This document shows positions 36,014 to 44,620 of a DNA stretch of 64,000 bases, piece after piece. Location: NCBI GenBank assembly GCA_038207265.1, contig JBBQZZ010000019.1, positions 1 through 64,000 of the forward strand, in the 5' to 3' direction. Below the pieces are notes generated by a model. The model made no database searches. It saw nothing but the letters and a program-made list of their open reading frames with translations, and was not told the origin of the DNA. Source of the DNA: JACMLD01 sp038207265. GTDB taxonomy: Bacteria; Bacteroidota; Bacteroidia; Chitinophagales; Chitinophagaceae. A program made the position numbers and the translations under genes. How positions within the stretch are numbered: the first letter of the stretch is position 1; each line of letters begins with the position of its first letter.

Positions 36014-37042
36014 ATGGGTAAAAGAGCGTTGGTAATAAGCGGTGGCGGTTGTAAAGGAGCGTTTGCAGTAGGCGTGATAAAAAACCTGGCTGCCAGTTTT
36101 CCCGACATTAGCTTCGATGTTTTTGTTGGTACCAGTACCGGTTCATTGATTTGCCCGCTTGCCTTACTGGGCGAAACTGACTTACTGGAACAACTGTATA
36201 CTACCACCGTTACTGATAATATCATTATAAAGGGAAATGTTGTGACCCGTTTGTTAGGAGATAATTCCCTGTTTGATGCCAAACCCCTGGGCAATCTGAT
36301 CAAACAATATTATGACGATAACCGCTGCAATAGAATTTTACAATCACAAAAAGAATTGTACCTGGCAACAACCTGTTTGCAAACCGGCAACGCTGTCTAT
36401 TTTGCTTCGAAAGATGCAGCATTGGTTACTGATTATGAAGTGCAGAAAATAAACAATGCGGATGAATTACGACGGGCGGTGATGGCATCTTCCTGTCAGC
36501 CGGTATTTATGCCACCTATAGAAGTCAAAAAAGGATCGGTGCCGATAAGACAATATGTAGATGGTGGCGTTCGTGAATACGCGGGCATTCAACTGGCTAT
36601 TGATGCGGGAGCTGATGAAATATACACTATACTGCTTTCCCCGGAAAAAGATGTTGTAGAAGAAACAACTTTCAATGATGCGTTTGGAATATTGACAACT
36701 ACCATTGATATATTTACCACGGATGTAGGTTCAAATGATATCCGGGTCCCGATGTTATACAATCGCGCGCTAAAGTATATCAATAGTGTACAAGAGAAAA
36801 TGCTAAAAGCTGGTATTGAACAAAATGTCATTGACGAATATTTTAATATCCCTTTCAACAATCCATTTACCGGCAAAAAACCTTTGAAAATCTATGTCAT
36901 CAGACCAGACGCCCCATTGGGTGGCGGACCCGGTGGACTGAATTTTGACCCCAATGAAATGAAAGGAATGCTTGCCAAGGGAAGAAAAAGTATTGATGAT
37001 TTTATGGCCAACCTGGGAAAAGCCGGTGGCCCCGATGCATAG
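36014..37042 (+). CDS. patatin-like phospholipase
   Basis: Lipid acyl hydrolase of 342 residues with a Ser-Asp dyad. The oxyanion hole is GGGCKG (residues 10-15), the nucleophile is Ser41 in GTSTG and the dyad Asp183 is in DGGVREYA. ASSCQPVFMPPIEV precedes the Asp loop as in other patatins. No signal peptide is present, so the enzyme is probably cytoplasmic or membrane-associated. The C-terminus is glycine/proline-rich (PLGGGPGGLNFDP). It may share a transcript with the small secreted protein upstream. Confidence 0.92.
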   Translation: MGKRALVISGGGCKGAFAVGVIKNLAASFPDISFDVFVGTSTGSLICPLALLGETDLLEQLYTTTVTDNIIIKGNVVTRLLGDNSLFDAKPLGNLIKQYYDDNRCNRILQSQKELYLATTCLQTGNAVYFASKDAALVTDYEVQKINNADELRRAVMASSCQPVFMPPIEVKKGSVPIRQYVDGGVREYAGIQLAIDAGADEIYTILLSPEKDVVEETTFNDAFGILTTTIDIFTTDVGSNDIRVPMLYNRALKYINSVQEKMLKAGIEQNVIDEYFNIPFNNPFTGKKPLKIYVIRPDAPLGGGPGGLNFDPNEMKGMLAKGRKSIDDFMANLGKAGGPDA

Positions 37043-37171
37043 TCCAATCTATTTTTTAATAGTTAAAGATTCTTTTGAGCATAATCCTGCTTTACTTTTT
37101 TCAACCCATAACCCGGTTTCAAGTTCGCAGCGTGTTAAATAAAGTAAAATGAAAGCTGTCTTCCGCAGTTT

Positions 37172-37209
37172 TACGAAAATACTCGTACATTTATACGAAT
37201 TTATTCGTA
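37172..37209. promoter_or_regulatory. two tandem dyad operators resembling BlaI/MecI-family sites
   Basis: Two 16-bp dyads occur: TACGA-6-TCGTA at 37172-37187 and TACGAA-4-TTCGTA at 37194-37209. Their centres are 22 bases apart, about two helical turns. A -7-like TACATTTA (37186-37193) sits between them, so a bound repressor would block the promoter. The TACGA/TCGTA half-site resembles operators of BlaI/MecI-type repressors near Bacteroidota blaI-M56 pairs. Confidence 0.55.
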
Positions 37210-37232
37210 ACAAGTATTTAAAAACAACGCTT

Positions 37233-38111
37233 ATGCAAACAGCAAGCAAAACCACTGCTATACTTTTGACACTGATCTTTGTTGGTATCGCTTTTACCAG
37301 TATTGCCTGGCAGTCCAATGATCATATAAAAAACAGGAACAACATTCAATCAGACACAATTCCAGGTTTTGATAAAAAACAAGGACCTGCAAAAGATCAA
37401 ACCATTATCAACGGAGATTTGAACAAGACCATTGAGCAGGTTGACAGGGCTTTGGAAAACGTTCAACAGCAACTGGAAAACAAGGACTGGGAAAAAGCGC
37501 AGGAAGCCATGGAGAAATCTTTACAGAAAATAAATACAGAAAATATAGAGAAACAAATAAAAAACGCATTAAAGAACATTGATGCACAAAAAATACAAAT
37601 GCAGGTGCAGGCTGAGTTAAAGAAAATGGATGGGGGAAAAATGCAGCAGGAAATACAGCGTGCACTGGAGGATACAAAAAACAACTTCGATACTGAAAAT
37701 GCTGCTTTGGAAATTCAAAAAGCCCTGCACGAATCAACCACCGGACTAAATGAATTGAAAAAAATGAACATTGAAAAAATAAATGAGGTAATGAATGATG
37801 CCAGATCGTCAATGAAACTGGCGCTTGATAAAGATTTCAAAAAAGAAATGGAAAAAACCAGGGAAAGTATGAACCGGGTTAAAGACGAGTTGGAAAATTA
37901 CCAGGAAATGCTATCTGACATGGAGAAAGATGGATTGCTGCATTTAAACCAGGATTATAAAGTTGAATTGAATAAGGGCGAATTGAAGATCAACGGTAAA
38001 AAACAACCCGCACCGGTGATTGAAAAATATAAACATTATTTCAAGAAGGGTAAAGTAACCCTCGAAAAAGAAAAAAGTGAAGATAGTAACGATAAAATAA
38101 TTGATATCTGA
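37233..38111 (+). CDS. membrane-anchored coiled-coil envelope protein, probably BlaI-type regulated
   Basis: Protein of 292 residues. The start at 37233 (MQTASKTT) is preferred over ATG 37149 because two operator dyads and a promoter-like element lie between them. One N-terminal membrane helix or uncleaved signal (about residues 8-26) is followed by a highly charged, helical, coiled-coil-rich region of about 200 residues with repeating IEKQIKNAL/EIQKAL-type units. The C-terminal part VELNKGELKINGKKQPAPVIEKYKHYF resembles the tail found on M56/BlaR1-type membrane sensors of Bacteroidota, but the peptidase domain is missing. No enzyme motif is seen. It ends at a strong terminator. Confidence 0.6.
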   Translation: MQTASKTTAILLTLIFVGIAFTSIAWQSNDHIKNRNNIQSDTIPGFDKKQGPAKDQTIINGDLNKTIEQVDRALENVQQQLENKDWEKAQEAMEKSLQKINTENIEKQIKNALKNIDAQKIQMQVQAELKKMDGGKMQQEIQRALEDTKNNFDTENAALEIQKALHESTTGLNELKKMNIEKINEVMNDARSSMKLALDKDFKKEMEKTRESMNRVKDELENYQEMLSDMEKDGLLHLNQDYKVELNKGELKINGKKQPAPVIEKYKHYFKKGKVTLEKEKSEDSNDKIIDI

Positions 38112-38133
38112 TCTTTATTCTATTTCATTCTAC

Positions 38134-38165
38134 AAAGCCGGCACATAGCGCCGGCTTTTATTTTT
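38134..38165 (+). terminator. rho-independent terminator
   Basis: Perfect 9-bp stem AAAGCCGGC (38134-38142) and GCCGGCTTT (38150-38158) around ACATAGC, followed by TTATTTTT. It lies 22 bases after the coiled-coil protein gene. Confidence 0.88.
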
Positions 38166-38271
38166 AGTGCCCCCGGCAACCTGGATGAGTAATTATTTTA
38201 AATCTGGATGATTCAGCTAATCCAACAGTCTTTTAATTTTGTCTGATTGATTAATTGATAAAATAATTGAA

Positions 38272-38715
38272 ATGCAAGACAGGTTAAAAATGGGCTTGGT
38301 TCAGCCGGCAGCTTATGAGGCAATGGATGCTTTGGATGTCTTTGCAGCCAGGACACAAATCAGTAAAATTCAACAGGAATTGATGCGCATCCGGGCTTCG
38401 CAAATTAACGGTTGTGCTTATTGTGTCCATTATCACTCCGCCGAAGCCATCAAGCAGGGTGAAAATGAAAAACGCCTTTTACTTATCAGCGTTTGGCGCG
38501 AAGCATTAAATGTTTTTACAATAGAAGAACAACTATTGCTGCAGATGACGGAAGATATAACCCTCATTCACCAGCAAGGTTTACGAGAAGAATTGTATCA
38601 AAGAGCAATTAAGTCATTTGGTGAAATAAAAACGGCACAGATAATCATGGTTATTGTTACCATCAATGCCTGGAACCGGATTGGTGTAGGTTTGAAAATG
38701 CAACCTGAATATTAA
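38272..38715 (+). CDS. AhpD-like carboxymuconolactone decarboxylase family protein
   Basis: Small helical protein of 147 residues of the CMD/AhpD family. The redox motif is Cys48-x-x-Cys51 in GCAYCVHYHSAEA, with His55, as in alkylhydroperoxidase-type members. QISKIQQELMRIRASQING before it is the typical family start. It likely reduces peroxides or acts as a thiol redox partner. The gene is first in a three-gene set with DoxX and an EamA-cupin transporter, with gaps of 17 and 26 bases. Confidence 0.9.
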   Translation: MQDRLKMGLVQPAAYEAMDALDVFAARTQISKIQQELMRIRASQINGCAYCVHYHSAEAIKQGENEKRLLLISVWREALNVFTIEEQLLLQMTEDITLIHQQGLREELYQRAIKSFGEIKTAQIIMVIVTINAWNRIGVGLKMQPEY

Positions 38716-38732
38716 TTATCAATTCTTTTATA

Positions 38733-39179
38733 ATGAAAAAGCATCAACCCTGGATTCAATTCTATCTACGCTTAGCGTTGGGATCTGGTTTTTTAAAACT
38801 CGGTTTGGATCGCCTTGGTGTTTGGGGAGAAAATGGGAGCCGATTTATTTCCTGGGGTGATTGGAAGCATTTCATGCAATATGCAAATGAAGTACTCGGC
38901 TTTTTACCATCCGTACTTATCGAACCCTTTGCAATAGCTGCAACAATGGCAGAAATCTTATTTGGAATACTATTAATGCTGGGCAAATGGACCCAATATG
39001 CGGCAATAGGCAGTGGTATTCTTACATTGTTATTCGCCTTTTCAATGGCTATTTCAAATGGCGTACAGGATCCCATTGGTTATTCTGTTTTCACAGTTAG
39101 CGCTGCCAGCTTCTTATTGGCAACCATTCCTCAATATCAATGGAGTTTCGATAATAACAGAAGAATTAAAGCAGATTGA
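38733..39179 (+). CDS. DoxX family membrane protein
   Basis: Membrane protein of 148 residues with about four hydrophobic helices and the DoxX pattern LRLALGSGFLKLGLDRLGVWG near the N-terminus and EPFAIAATMAEILFGILLMLGKWTQYAA in the middle. Members are linked to redox and thiosulfate or sulfide metabolism, and pairing with AhpD-like proteins is common. The biochemical role here is unknown. Confidence 0.85.
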   Translation: MKKHQPWIQFYLRLALGSGFLKLGLDRLGVWGENGSRFISWGDWKHFMQYANEVLGFLPSVLIEPFAIAATMAEILFGILLMLGKWTQYAAIGSGILTLLFAFSMAISNGVQDPIGYSVFTVSAASFLLATIPQYQWSFDNNRRIKAD

Positions 39180-39205
39180 TGATTCATTCAACATAAAAAA
39201 GTGTT

Positions 39206-40579
39206 ATGAAATTCTTACCGCAAAAATTATTGGCTATTCTTGGTTTTATTACTATTTATATAACATGGGGTACAACTTATCTTGCTATTGCAATTACATT
39301 AAAAGAGCTTCCGCCCTTCCTGATGTCTGCAACCCGGTTTCTAGTGGCAGCGGCATTGTTATTGTTGTATTGTAATTATAAAAAGGTACCGTTTCCATTC
39401 ACGAAAGAAATTACACAAAGTGCTCTTCCTGGCTTATTAATGTTGGTTGGTGGTACTGCCGTTATTGCATGGGCTGAACAGCATGTACCATCGGGCATTG
39501 CCGCTATAACAAATACAATAGCTCCTTTTTGGTTTGTCTTACTGGATAAAAAACAATGGAAATATTATTTTTCGAGTAAGTGGATCATTATTGGTTTGCT
39601 AACGGGGTTTGCAGGAACTGTATTATTATTGGAAAATTCATCAATGGGTATCGGCCACTCAAGTCCGGCTATGCAACTAACCAGAGTATTGGTATTGGTT
39701 TTTGGTTGCGGAATTTTATGGGCCGGGGGCTCCTTATATTCCAAATATCGGCCCAGCAATCTTCCATCACCTGCAAACATCTGCATTCAACTTCTTGTTG
39801 CCGGAATTGTTTGTTTAATGATTAGTATTCCTTCAGAACATGTGAGCATAAATAGATTTTTCCACTTAGGTACCAGCACATGGTTGGCACTGTCTTACCT
39901 GGTGGTAATGGGAAATATTGTTGCCTATATGGTTTATTTATGGTTGTTAAAAATAAAACCACCTGCTGTTGTAAGCACCTATGCATATGTAAGCCCGGTA
40001 ATAGCAGTGATAGCGGGCTGGTTAATTGAAGGCGATAAGATTACAACTGTTCAGTTGATGTCATTTTCCATCATACTAATGGGTGTAATGTTTCTCAATT
40101 TACCCAAATACAAAGTTGCTTTTGTTTGTTCAATTGCCAGGTTCCCTCTTCTGAAATTTGTTACAAGCCTCCTGTTTTGTATACTTTCTGTTGTTGTATT
40201 GTCTCAAACAATTCAAACACCCCTTCCCCAAAATACGAAGGCTTGGAAACACCGGTTGATAATGATACAAACGTTGGAAGATAGTTTACATAATGAAGAA
40301 GCCATTAAACTGGATGAAATGATCATACCTGCCGGAGCTATGGATACTATACTCCACCAGCATACAGCCCACCTGATAGGTTTTATACTTGAAGGTGAAA
40401 TCATTACCAAGATGAAAAACAAACCACCTCAATTCCTTAAAACCGGACAGGCATTTTATGAATTCCCCGATGAGATACATGAATACATAAAAAACAACAG
40501 CCAGCGCAAGCAGGCCAGGATCTTACTTTATTATCTCTATAATAAAAATGCCGCTTTATACAAAACGGCCATTGAATAA
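39206..40579 (+). CDS. EamA/DMT transporter fused to a cupin domain
   Basis: Protein of 457 residues with an unusual architecture. Residues 1-about 300 are a ten-helix EamA/RhaT-type metabolite exporter (ITWGTTYLAIAITLKELPPF near the start, YAYVSPVIAVIAGWLIEGD in the second repeat). An eleventh hydrophobic segment (about 315-333, KFVTSLLFCILSVVVLSQ) resembles a signal peptide, and it is followed by a cupin domain with His384, His386 and His389, FILEGEI and PDEIHEYI as the two cupin motifs. The most economical reading is a fusion of a transporter and a once-separate secreted cupin protein. The cupin would then sit in the periplasm. The substrate is unknown. Confidence 0.8.
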   Translation: MKFLPQKLLAILGFITIYITWGTTYLAIAITLKELPPFLMSATRFLVAAALLLLYCNYKKVPFPFTKEITQSALPGLLMLVGGTAVIAWAEQHVPSGIAAITNTIAPFWFVLLDKKQWKYYFSSKWIIIGLLTGFAGTVLLLENSSMGIGHSSPAMQLTRVLVLVFGCGILWAGGSLYSKYRPSNLPSPANICIQLLVAGIVCLMISIPSEHVSINRFFHLGTSTWLALSYLVVMGNIVAYMVYLWLLKIKPPAVVSTYAYVSPVIAVIAGWLIEGDKITTVQLMSFSIILMGVMFLNLPKYKVAFVCSIARFPLLKFVTSLLFCILSVVVLSQTIQTPLPQNTKAWKHRLIMIQTLEDSLHNEEAIKLDEMIIPAGAMDTILHQHTAHLIGFILEGEIITKMKNKPPQFLKTGQAFYEFPDEIHEYIKNNSQRKQARILLYYLYNKNAALYKTAIE

Positions 40580-40606
40580 AAAATATTGGAGGAAAATAAA
40601 CAATTG

Positions 40607-41005
40607 TCATTCGCCCGTAAACCGCAAAGGAGAAGGCATCAGATCAAATATAGCTTCTTCTTCCGCCATTTGAATATTGAGTTGATAGTCTTCATTTGTT
40701 TTTAAAACAATTTTTTCCTTAACTACTTTATGGTATCCATCTTTTTGAAAAACAAATTTATAAACGCCCGGTTTTAAATCTATAAGGCTGAAATTGCCAT
40801 TAACATCGCTAAACGTTACTTTTTCTTTCCTGGTGGCACTGTATGCAGTAACATTCACATCTTTCAATGGTTTCCCGGTTTCAGTAAATGTGATACTACC
40901 AATCATATCCGGATCTTCTTTCTTCTCTTTTGATCCAGTATTGGCAAATCCTACTAATCCGCCCAGAAGACAAATAAGCAGCAGCGTTAATAATTTATTT
41001 TTCAT
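40607..41005 (-). CDS. secreted carboxypeptidase-regulatory-like domain protein
   Basis: Protein of 132 residues with a signal peptide (MKNKLLTLLLICLLGGLVGFA) and one beta-sandwich of the CarboxypepD_reg-like type: GSITFTETGKPLKDVNVTAYS, FSDVNGNFSLIDLKPGVYKFVFQKDGY. This fold is common at the N-terminus of TonB-dependent receptors, but here it stands alone. It is probably periplasmic or surface-associated and has no enzymatic residues. Function is unknown. Confidence 0.8.
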   Translation of the reverse strand: MKNKLLTLLLICLLGGLVGFANTGSKEKKEDPDMIGSITFTETGKPLKDVNVTAYSATRKEKVTFSDVNGNFSLIDLKPGVYKFVFQKDGYHKVVKEKIVLKTNEDYQLNIQMAEEEAIFDLMPSPLRFTGE

Positions 41006-41057
41006 ATCAGCGATTTGAGTTGTTAGCAGGTTCCTTCTGCAAATTCTAACGCTAAAG

Positions 41058-42011
41058 TTATAACTTCCTTAATGGATTTGCTATTGCGGATTCAAATTCT
41101 TCCCAAACTTCTTTTACGATTTCCGACGCCGGCTGAATGCTTTTTACGATAGCACTCACCTGTCCTATCTCCAGTTCGCCTTCCTCCAGATCACCTTCAA
41201 ACATTCCTTTTTTTGCCCTTCCCCTACCCAGTATTGCTGAAAGAGATGCTATGTCTGCACCCTTTTGTTCGGCTTCGATAATCTTTTGGAAAAACTTGTT
41301 TTTTAGTAGACGGACGGGAACAATACTCTTAAGACTCAGCATGGTATCCCCTTCGCTGCTTTGGATAACCAATTTTTTAAAATCCGGGTGTGAAGAGGCT
41401 TCATCACTTGCTACAAAACGGGTTCCCATTTGTGCTCCTTCGGCACCCATAATCATTGCTGCAAGCATTTGCCTGCCATTTGCAATTCCGCCCGCTGCAA
41501 TCACGGGTAATTCCACCGCGTTTACAACGGCCGGGATTAAAACCATAGACGTAGTTTCCTCTCTTCCATTATGACCCCCTGCTTCAAATCCCTCTGCTAC
41601 TATTGCATCACAACCCGCATCGGCTGCCTTTTTCGCAAAACGGCTGCTGCTGACCACATGCACTACTATTATACCTTTTTCTTTCAGCGTAGCCGTCCAG
41701 ACAGATGGATTACCGGCAGAAGTAAAAACAATAGGAACTTTTTCTTCGATAATTATTTGAATATGCTTTTCGATGTCAGGATACATCAAAGGAACATTTA
41801 CTCCAAAAGGCTTGCTGGTAGCGGATTTACATTGCCGGATATGATTACGCAATACATCGGGGTACATACTGCCACTTCCTATCAACCCCAACGCACCGGC
41901 ATTACTCACTGCACTGCATAAACGCCAGCCACTGGTCCATACCATTCCTGCCTGTATTATTGGGTAATTGATACCAAATAGTTTTGTAATCCGGTTTGAA
42001 AATAAGGCCAT
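41058..42011 (-). CDS. nitronate monooxygenase family protein (2-nitropropane dioxygenase/FabK-like)
   Basis: FMN-dependent TIM-barrel enzyme of 317 residues. It begins LFGINYPIIQAGMVW and contains EGFEAGGHNGREE, with the His that serves as catalytic base in nitronate monooxygenases, and the phosphate-binding AGGIANGRQ followed by MGAEGAQMGTRFV. Members oxidise alkyl nitronates; FabK paralogs act as enoyl-ACP reductases, which cannot be wholly excluded. It is a single-gene unit on the minus strand. Confidence 0.9.
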   Translation of the reverse strand: MALFSNRITKLFGINYPIIQAGMVWTSGWRLCSAVSNAGALGLIGSGSMYPDVLRNHIRQCKSATSKPFGVNVPLMYPDIEKHIQIIIEEKVPIVFTSAGNPSVWTATLKEKGIIVVHVVSSSRFAKKAADAGCDAIVAEGFEAGGHNGREETTSMVLIPAVVNAVELPVIAAGGIANGRQMLAAMIMGAEGAQMGTRFVASDEASSHPDFKKLVIQSSEGDTMLSLKSIVPVRLLKNKFFQKIIEAEQKGADIASLSAILGRGRAKKGMFEGDLEEGELEIGQVSAIVKSIQPASEIVKEVWEEFESAIANPLRKL

Positions 42012-42121
42012 TTGAATGCAAGATTTGGTGAGTTTAGTAATAGTGTCGCCTTAAATTGGATCGAAGCTTTCAAATTATTTAGCGCAAAAAATAATGAAGA
42101 ACAGGATGATGATATATTTTT

Positions 42122-43120
42122 TCAGGTTCTTCCCAAATCAATCTCGGTGTTGTCGCCAATGTTCAGGCTTCGGCTCTCGCCTTTTAATTCCGTATCGCTT
42201 CCAATCAGGGAGTGAGTAAGTACAATATCCAGCAGGTTTGCAAATGCACCAATAATTGAATCTTTTACGATCGAATAATTAATAGATACTTTTTCTCCTA
42301 TGGCAACATTGGGCCCTATGATAGAGTTTTTGATATCGCAACCTGCTGCAATGCTGACAGGGGGAATGATGATTGTATTGACAAACTGATGGTCCTCTGC
42401 AATGTTGTGACCAAACTTCTTCAACAAAATTGCATTGCTTTCCAGCAGTGAATCTTTTTTACCACAATCAAACCAGTTCTGAACTTTATAGGGTTGAATT
42501 TTTGCACCCTGGTGTATCATACATTCCAGCGCGTCTGTAAGATTGTACTCACCCCTGCTTTTTATCTGGTTTTTGATGTTGTTTTCAAGACAACCAAACA
42601 AAATTCCGGATTCTTTAATACGGTAAATGCCTACAAGGGCCATATTTGATTTAGGGATCTGCGGTTTTTCCACCACTTTGCTTACAAATCCATCTTCGTT
42701 CATTTCTGCTACACCAAAATCTCTGGGGTCATCCACCTTCTTTACTCCAACCATGGAAAATTCATTCTTCAGTACATCTTCAACATTGTATTCACAGATA
42801 GAGTCTCCCAATACAATGAAGATCTCATCCTGTGCAACAATTTCTTTCGTAAGCATTATTGCATGACCCAGTCCCTGCCGTTCATTTTGATGGATAAAAT
42901 GGCTTTGGAGTTCCGGATATTTCGATTTTACAAAGTCCTGGATTTTATCCCCCAGGTATCCCACGATAAAAATAAATTCTGAAATACCGGCTTCCTGCAA
43001 TTGATCAACAATGATACTGAGTATGGTTTTGCCAGCCAGTGGAATCAGTGCTTTTGGTTGTGTATATGTGTGAGGACGCAGTTTTGTACCTGCACCAGCT
43101 ACCGGTATGATTGCTTTCAT
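42122..43120 (-). CDS. sugar nucleotidyltransferase with C-terminal beta-helix
   Basis: Nucleotidyltransferase of 332 residues in the RmlA/GlmU-like superfamily. The start at the ATG complementary to 43118-43120 (MKAIIPVAGAGTKLRPHT) is chosen because it puts the nucleotide-binding G-x-G-T-K-L-R-P at its normal place; a 12-residue extension has no family match. KALIPLAGKTIL and FIVLGDSICEY supply the sugar-phosphate and metal sites. The last 80 residues are a short left-handed beta helix. It forms NDP-sugars from sugar-1-phosphates. It could feed the polysaccharide locus, but the nucleotide and sugar are not readable. Confidence 0.85.
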   Translation of the reverse strand: MKAIIPVAGAGTKLRPHTYTQPKALIPLAGKTILSIIVDQLQEAGISEFIFIVGYLGDKIQDFVKSKYPELQSHFIHQNERQGLGHAIMLTKEIVAQDEIFIVLGDSICEYNVEDVLKNEFSMVGVKKVDDPRDFGVAEMNEDGFVSKVVEKPQIPKSNMALVGIYRIKESGILFGCLENNIKNQIKSRGEYNLTDALECMIHQGAKIQPYKVQNWFDCGKKDSLLESNAILLKKFGHNIAEDHQFVNTIIIPPVSIAAGCDIKNSIIGPNVAIGEKVSINYSIVKDSIIGAFANLLDIVLTHSLIGSDTELKGESRSLNIGDNTEIDLGRT

Positions 43121-43209
43121 ATTTCGTCTTTCAAAAACGCGTGTGAAAATAGTCAATTCCGGTTAATAAATTCCCTTTCATCAAAAACCATCCATATTCA
43201 CTAACTCAG

Positions 43210-43217
43210 TATTTTTG
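43210..43217 (+). promoter_or_regulatory. candidate -7 promoter element for glyA
   Basis: TATTTTTG matches TAnnTTTG exactly. No good -33 TTTG is seen at the usual distance. It would place the transcript start about 117 bases before glyA. Confidence 0.35.
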
Positions 43218-43339
43218 CGCCACAAATACAAAACAGGTGTTCGGGTTTAATGAGACTGTACAGCATTATTTTCTCTTATCTGCGAAACATTTTATCACCT
43301 GTACAATTTGTTCATTACTCAACTTTTTAATAAGCACAT

Positions 43340-44620
43340 ATGCAAAGAGACAATTTGGTTTTTGATTTGATCCAAAAAGAACTGGAAAGACAGCGTCATG
43401 GTATTGAATTGATCGCCTCCGAAAATTTCACTTCCCTGCAGGTAATGCAGGCCATGGGTGGGGTAATGACCAATAAATATGCAGAAGGATATCCAGGTCG
43501 CAGGTACTATGCAGGTTGTGAAATTGTGGACCAGACAGAACAATTGGCTATTGACCGGTTAAGACAAATTTTTAATTGCGAATATGCCAATGTACAACCG
43601 CATAGCGGCGCACAGGCAAATGCAGCGGTATTGCTTGCCATTCTGCAGCCAGGTGACAAAATACTCGGACTTGATTTAAGTATGGGTGGACATCTTACCC
43701 ATGGTTCAGCCGTAAATTTTAGTGGAAAGCTATATCAACCCCATTTTTATGGCGTAAAAAGAGAAACAGGATTGGTTGATTATGAAATGCTGGAAGCCCA
43801 GGCAAGAAAAGAAAAACCAAAATTAATTATTTGTGGTGCTTCTGCTTATAGCCGGGATTGGGATTATGCCCGCATCCGGAAAGTTGCCGATGAAATTGGC
43901 GCATTTGTAATGTGCGATATGGCACATCCGGCGGGTTTGATAGCAAAAAATTTATTGAATTCTCCGTTTGAAGATTGCCATTTTGTTACTTCCACAACGC
44001 ACAAAACCCTGCGTGGACCAAGAGGAGGTATCATCTTAATGAAAAAAGATTTTGAAAACCCCTTTGGCTTGAAAGATGTAAAGGGAAATATACGCATGAT
44101 GAGCAACCTACTGGATATGGCTGTTTTTCCTGGCATCCAGGGTGGACCACTGGAACATGTGATTGCTGCCAAAGCGATCGCCTTTGGTGAAATTCTTTCA
44201 GATGAATTTACCATATATGCGCAACAGGTTATCAAAAATGCACAGGCAATGGCCAGGGCATTTGTTGAAAAAGGTTACCAGTTGATCAGCAGCGGAACAG
44301 ACAATCATTTAATGTTGATCGATCTCCGCAATAAAAATATCAGTGGTAAAAAAGCGGAACATGTATTGGTGAAAGCAGATATTACACTCAATAAAAACAT
44401 GGTTCCCTTTGATGATAAGAGTGCTTTTGTTACATCAGGTATACGTATAGGTACACCTGCGGTTACTACACGCGGCATGAAAGAAGATCATATGCAGTTT
44501 ATAGTAAACGTTATTGACAATGTATTGATGAATGCAGACGATGAAAGTCTTATCAGCGCCGTTCGAAAACAGGTAAATGAATTCATGCAACAGTTTGTGT
44601 TATACCCGGAGCTGGGTTGA
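43340..44620 (+). CDS. glyA: serine hydroxymethyltransferase
   Basis: PLP enzyme of 426 residues that converts serine and tetrahydrofolate to glycine and methylene-tetrahydrofolate in the cytoplasm. Family motifs are IELIASENFTS, NKYAEGYPGRRYYAGCEIVD, NVQPHSGAQANAAV and HLTHGSAVNFSGK. The PLP lysine is Lys222 in STTHKTLRGPRGG. Length is normal. The 3' end overlaps the convergent CHAT gene by 21 bases, with no room for a terminator between them. Confidence 0.97.
   Translation: MQRDNLVFDLIQKELERQRHGIELIASENFTSLQVMQAMGGVMTNKYAEGYPGRRYYAGCEIVDQTEQLAIDRLRQIFNCEYANVQPHSGAQANAAVLLAILQPGDKILGLDLSMGGHLTHGSAVNFSGKLYQPHFYGVKRETGLVDYEMLEAQARKEKPKLIICGASAYSRDWDYARIRKVADEIGAFVMCDMAHPAGLIAKNLLNSPFEDCHFVTSTTHKTLRGPRGGIILMKKDFENPFGLKDVKGNIRMMSNLLDMAVFPGIQGGPLEHVIAAKAIAFGEILSDEFTIYAQQVIKNAQAMARAFVEKGYQLISSGTDNHLMLIDLRNKNISGKKAEHVLVKADITLNKNMVPFDDKSAFVTSGIRIGTPAVTTRGMKEDHMQFIVNVIDNVLMNADDESLISAVRKQVNEFMQQFVLYPELG

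Noticed and set aside
41137..41921. Plus-strand frames opposite the nitronate monooxygenase gene
   Set aside because: They lie entirely in a well-supported gene and lack recognisable domains; they are codon-bias shadows.
43157..43339. A folate or glycine riboswitch before glyA
   Set aside because: The spacer is short and AT-rich without the conserved helices of those riboswitches.
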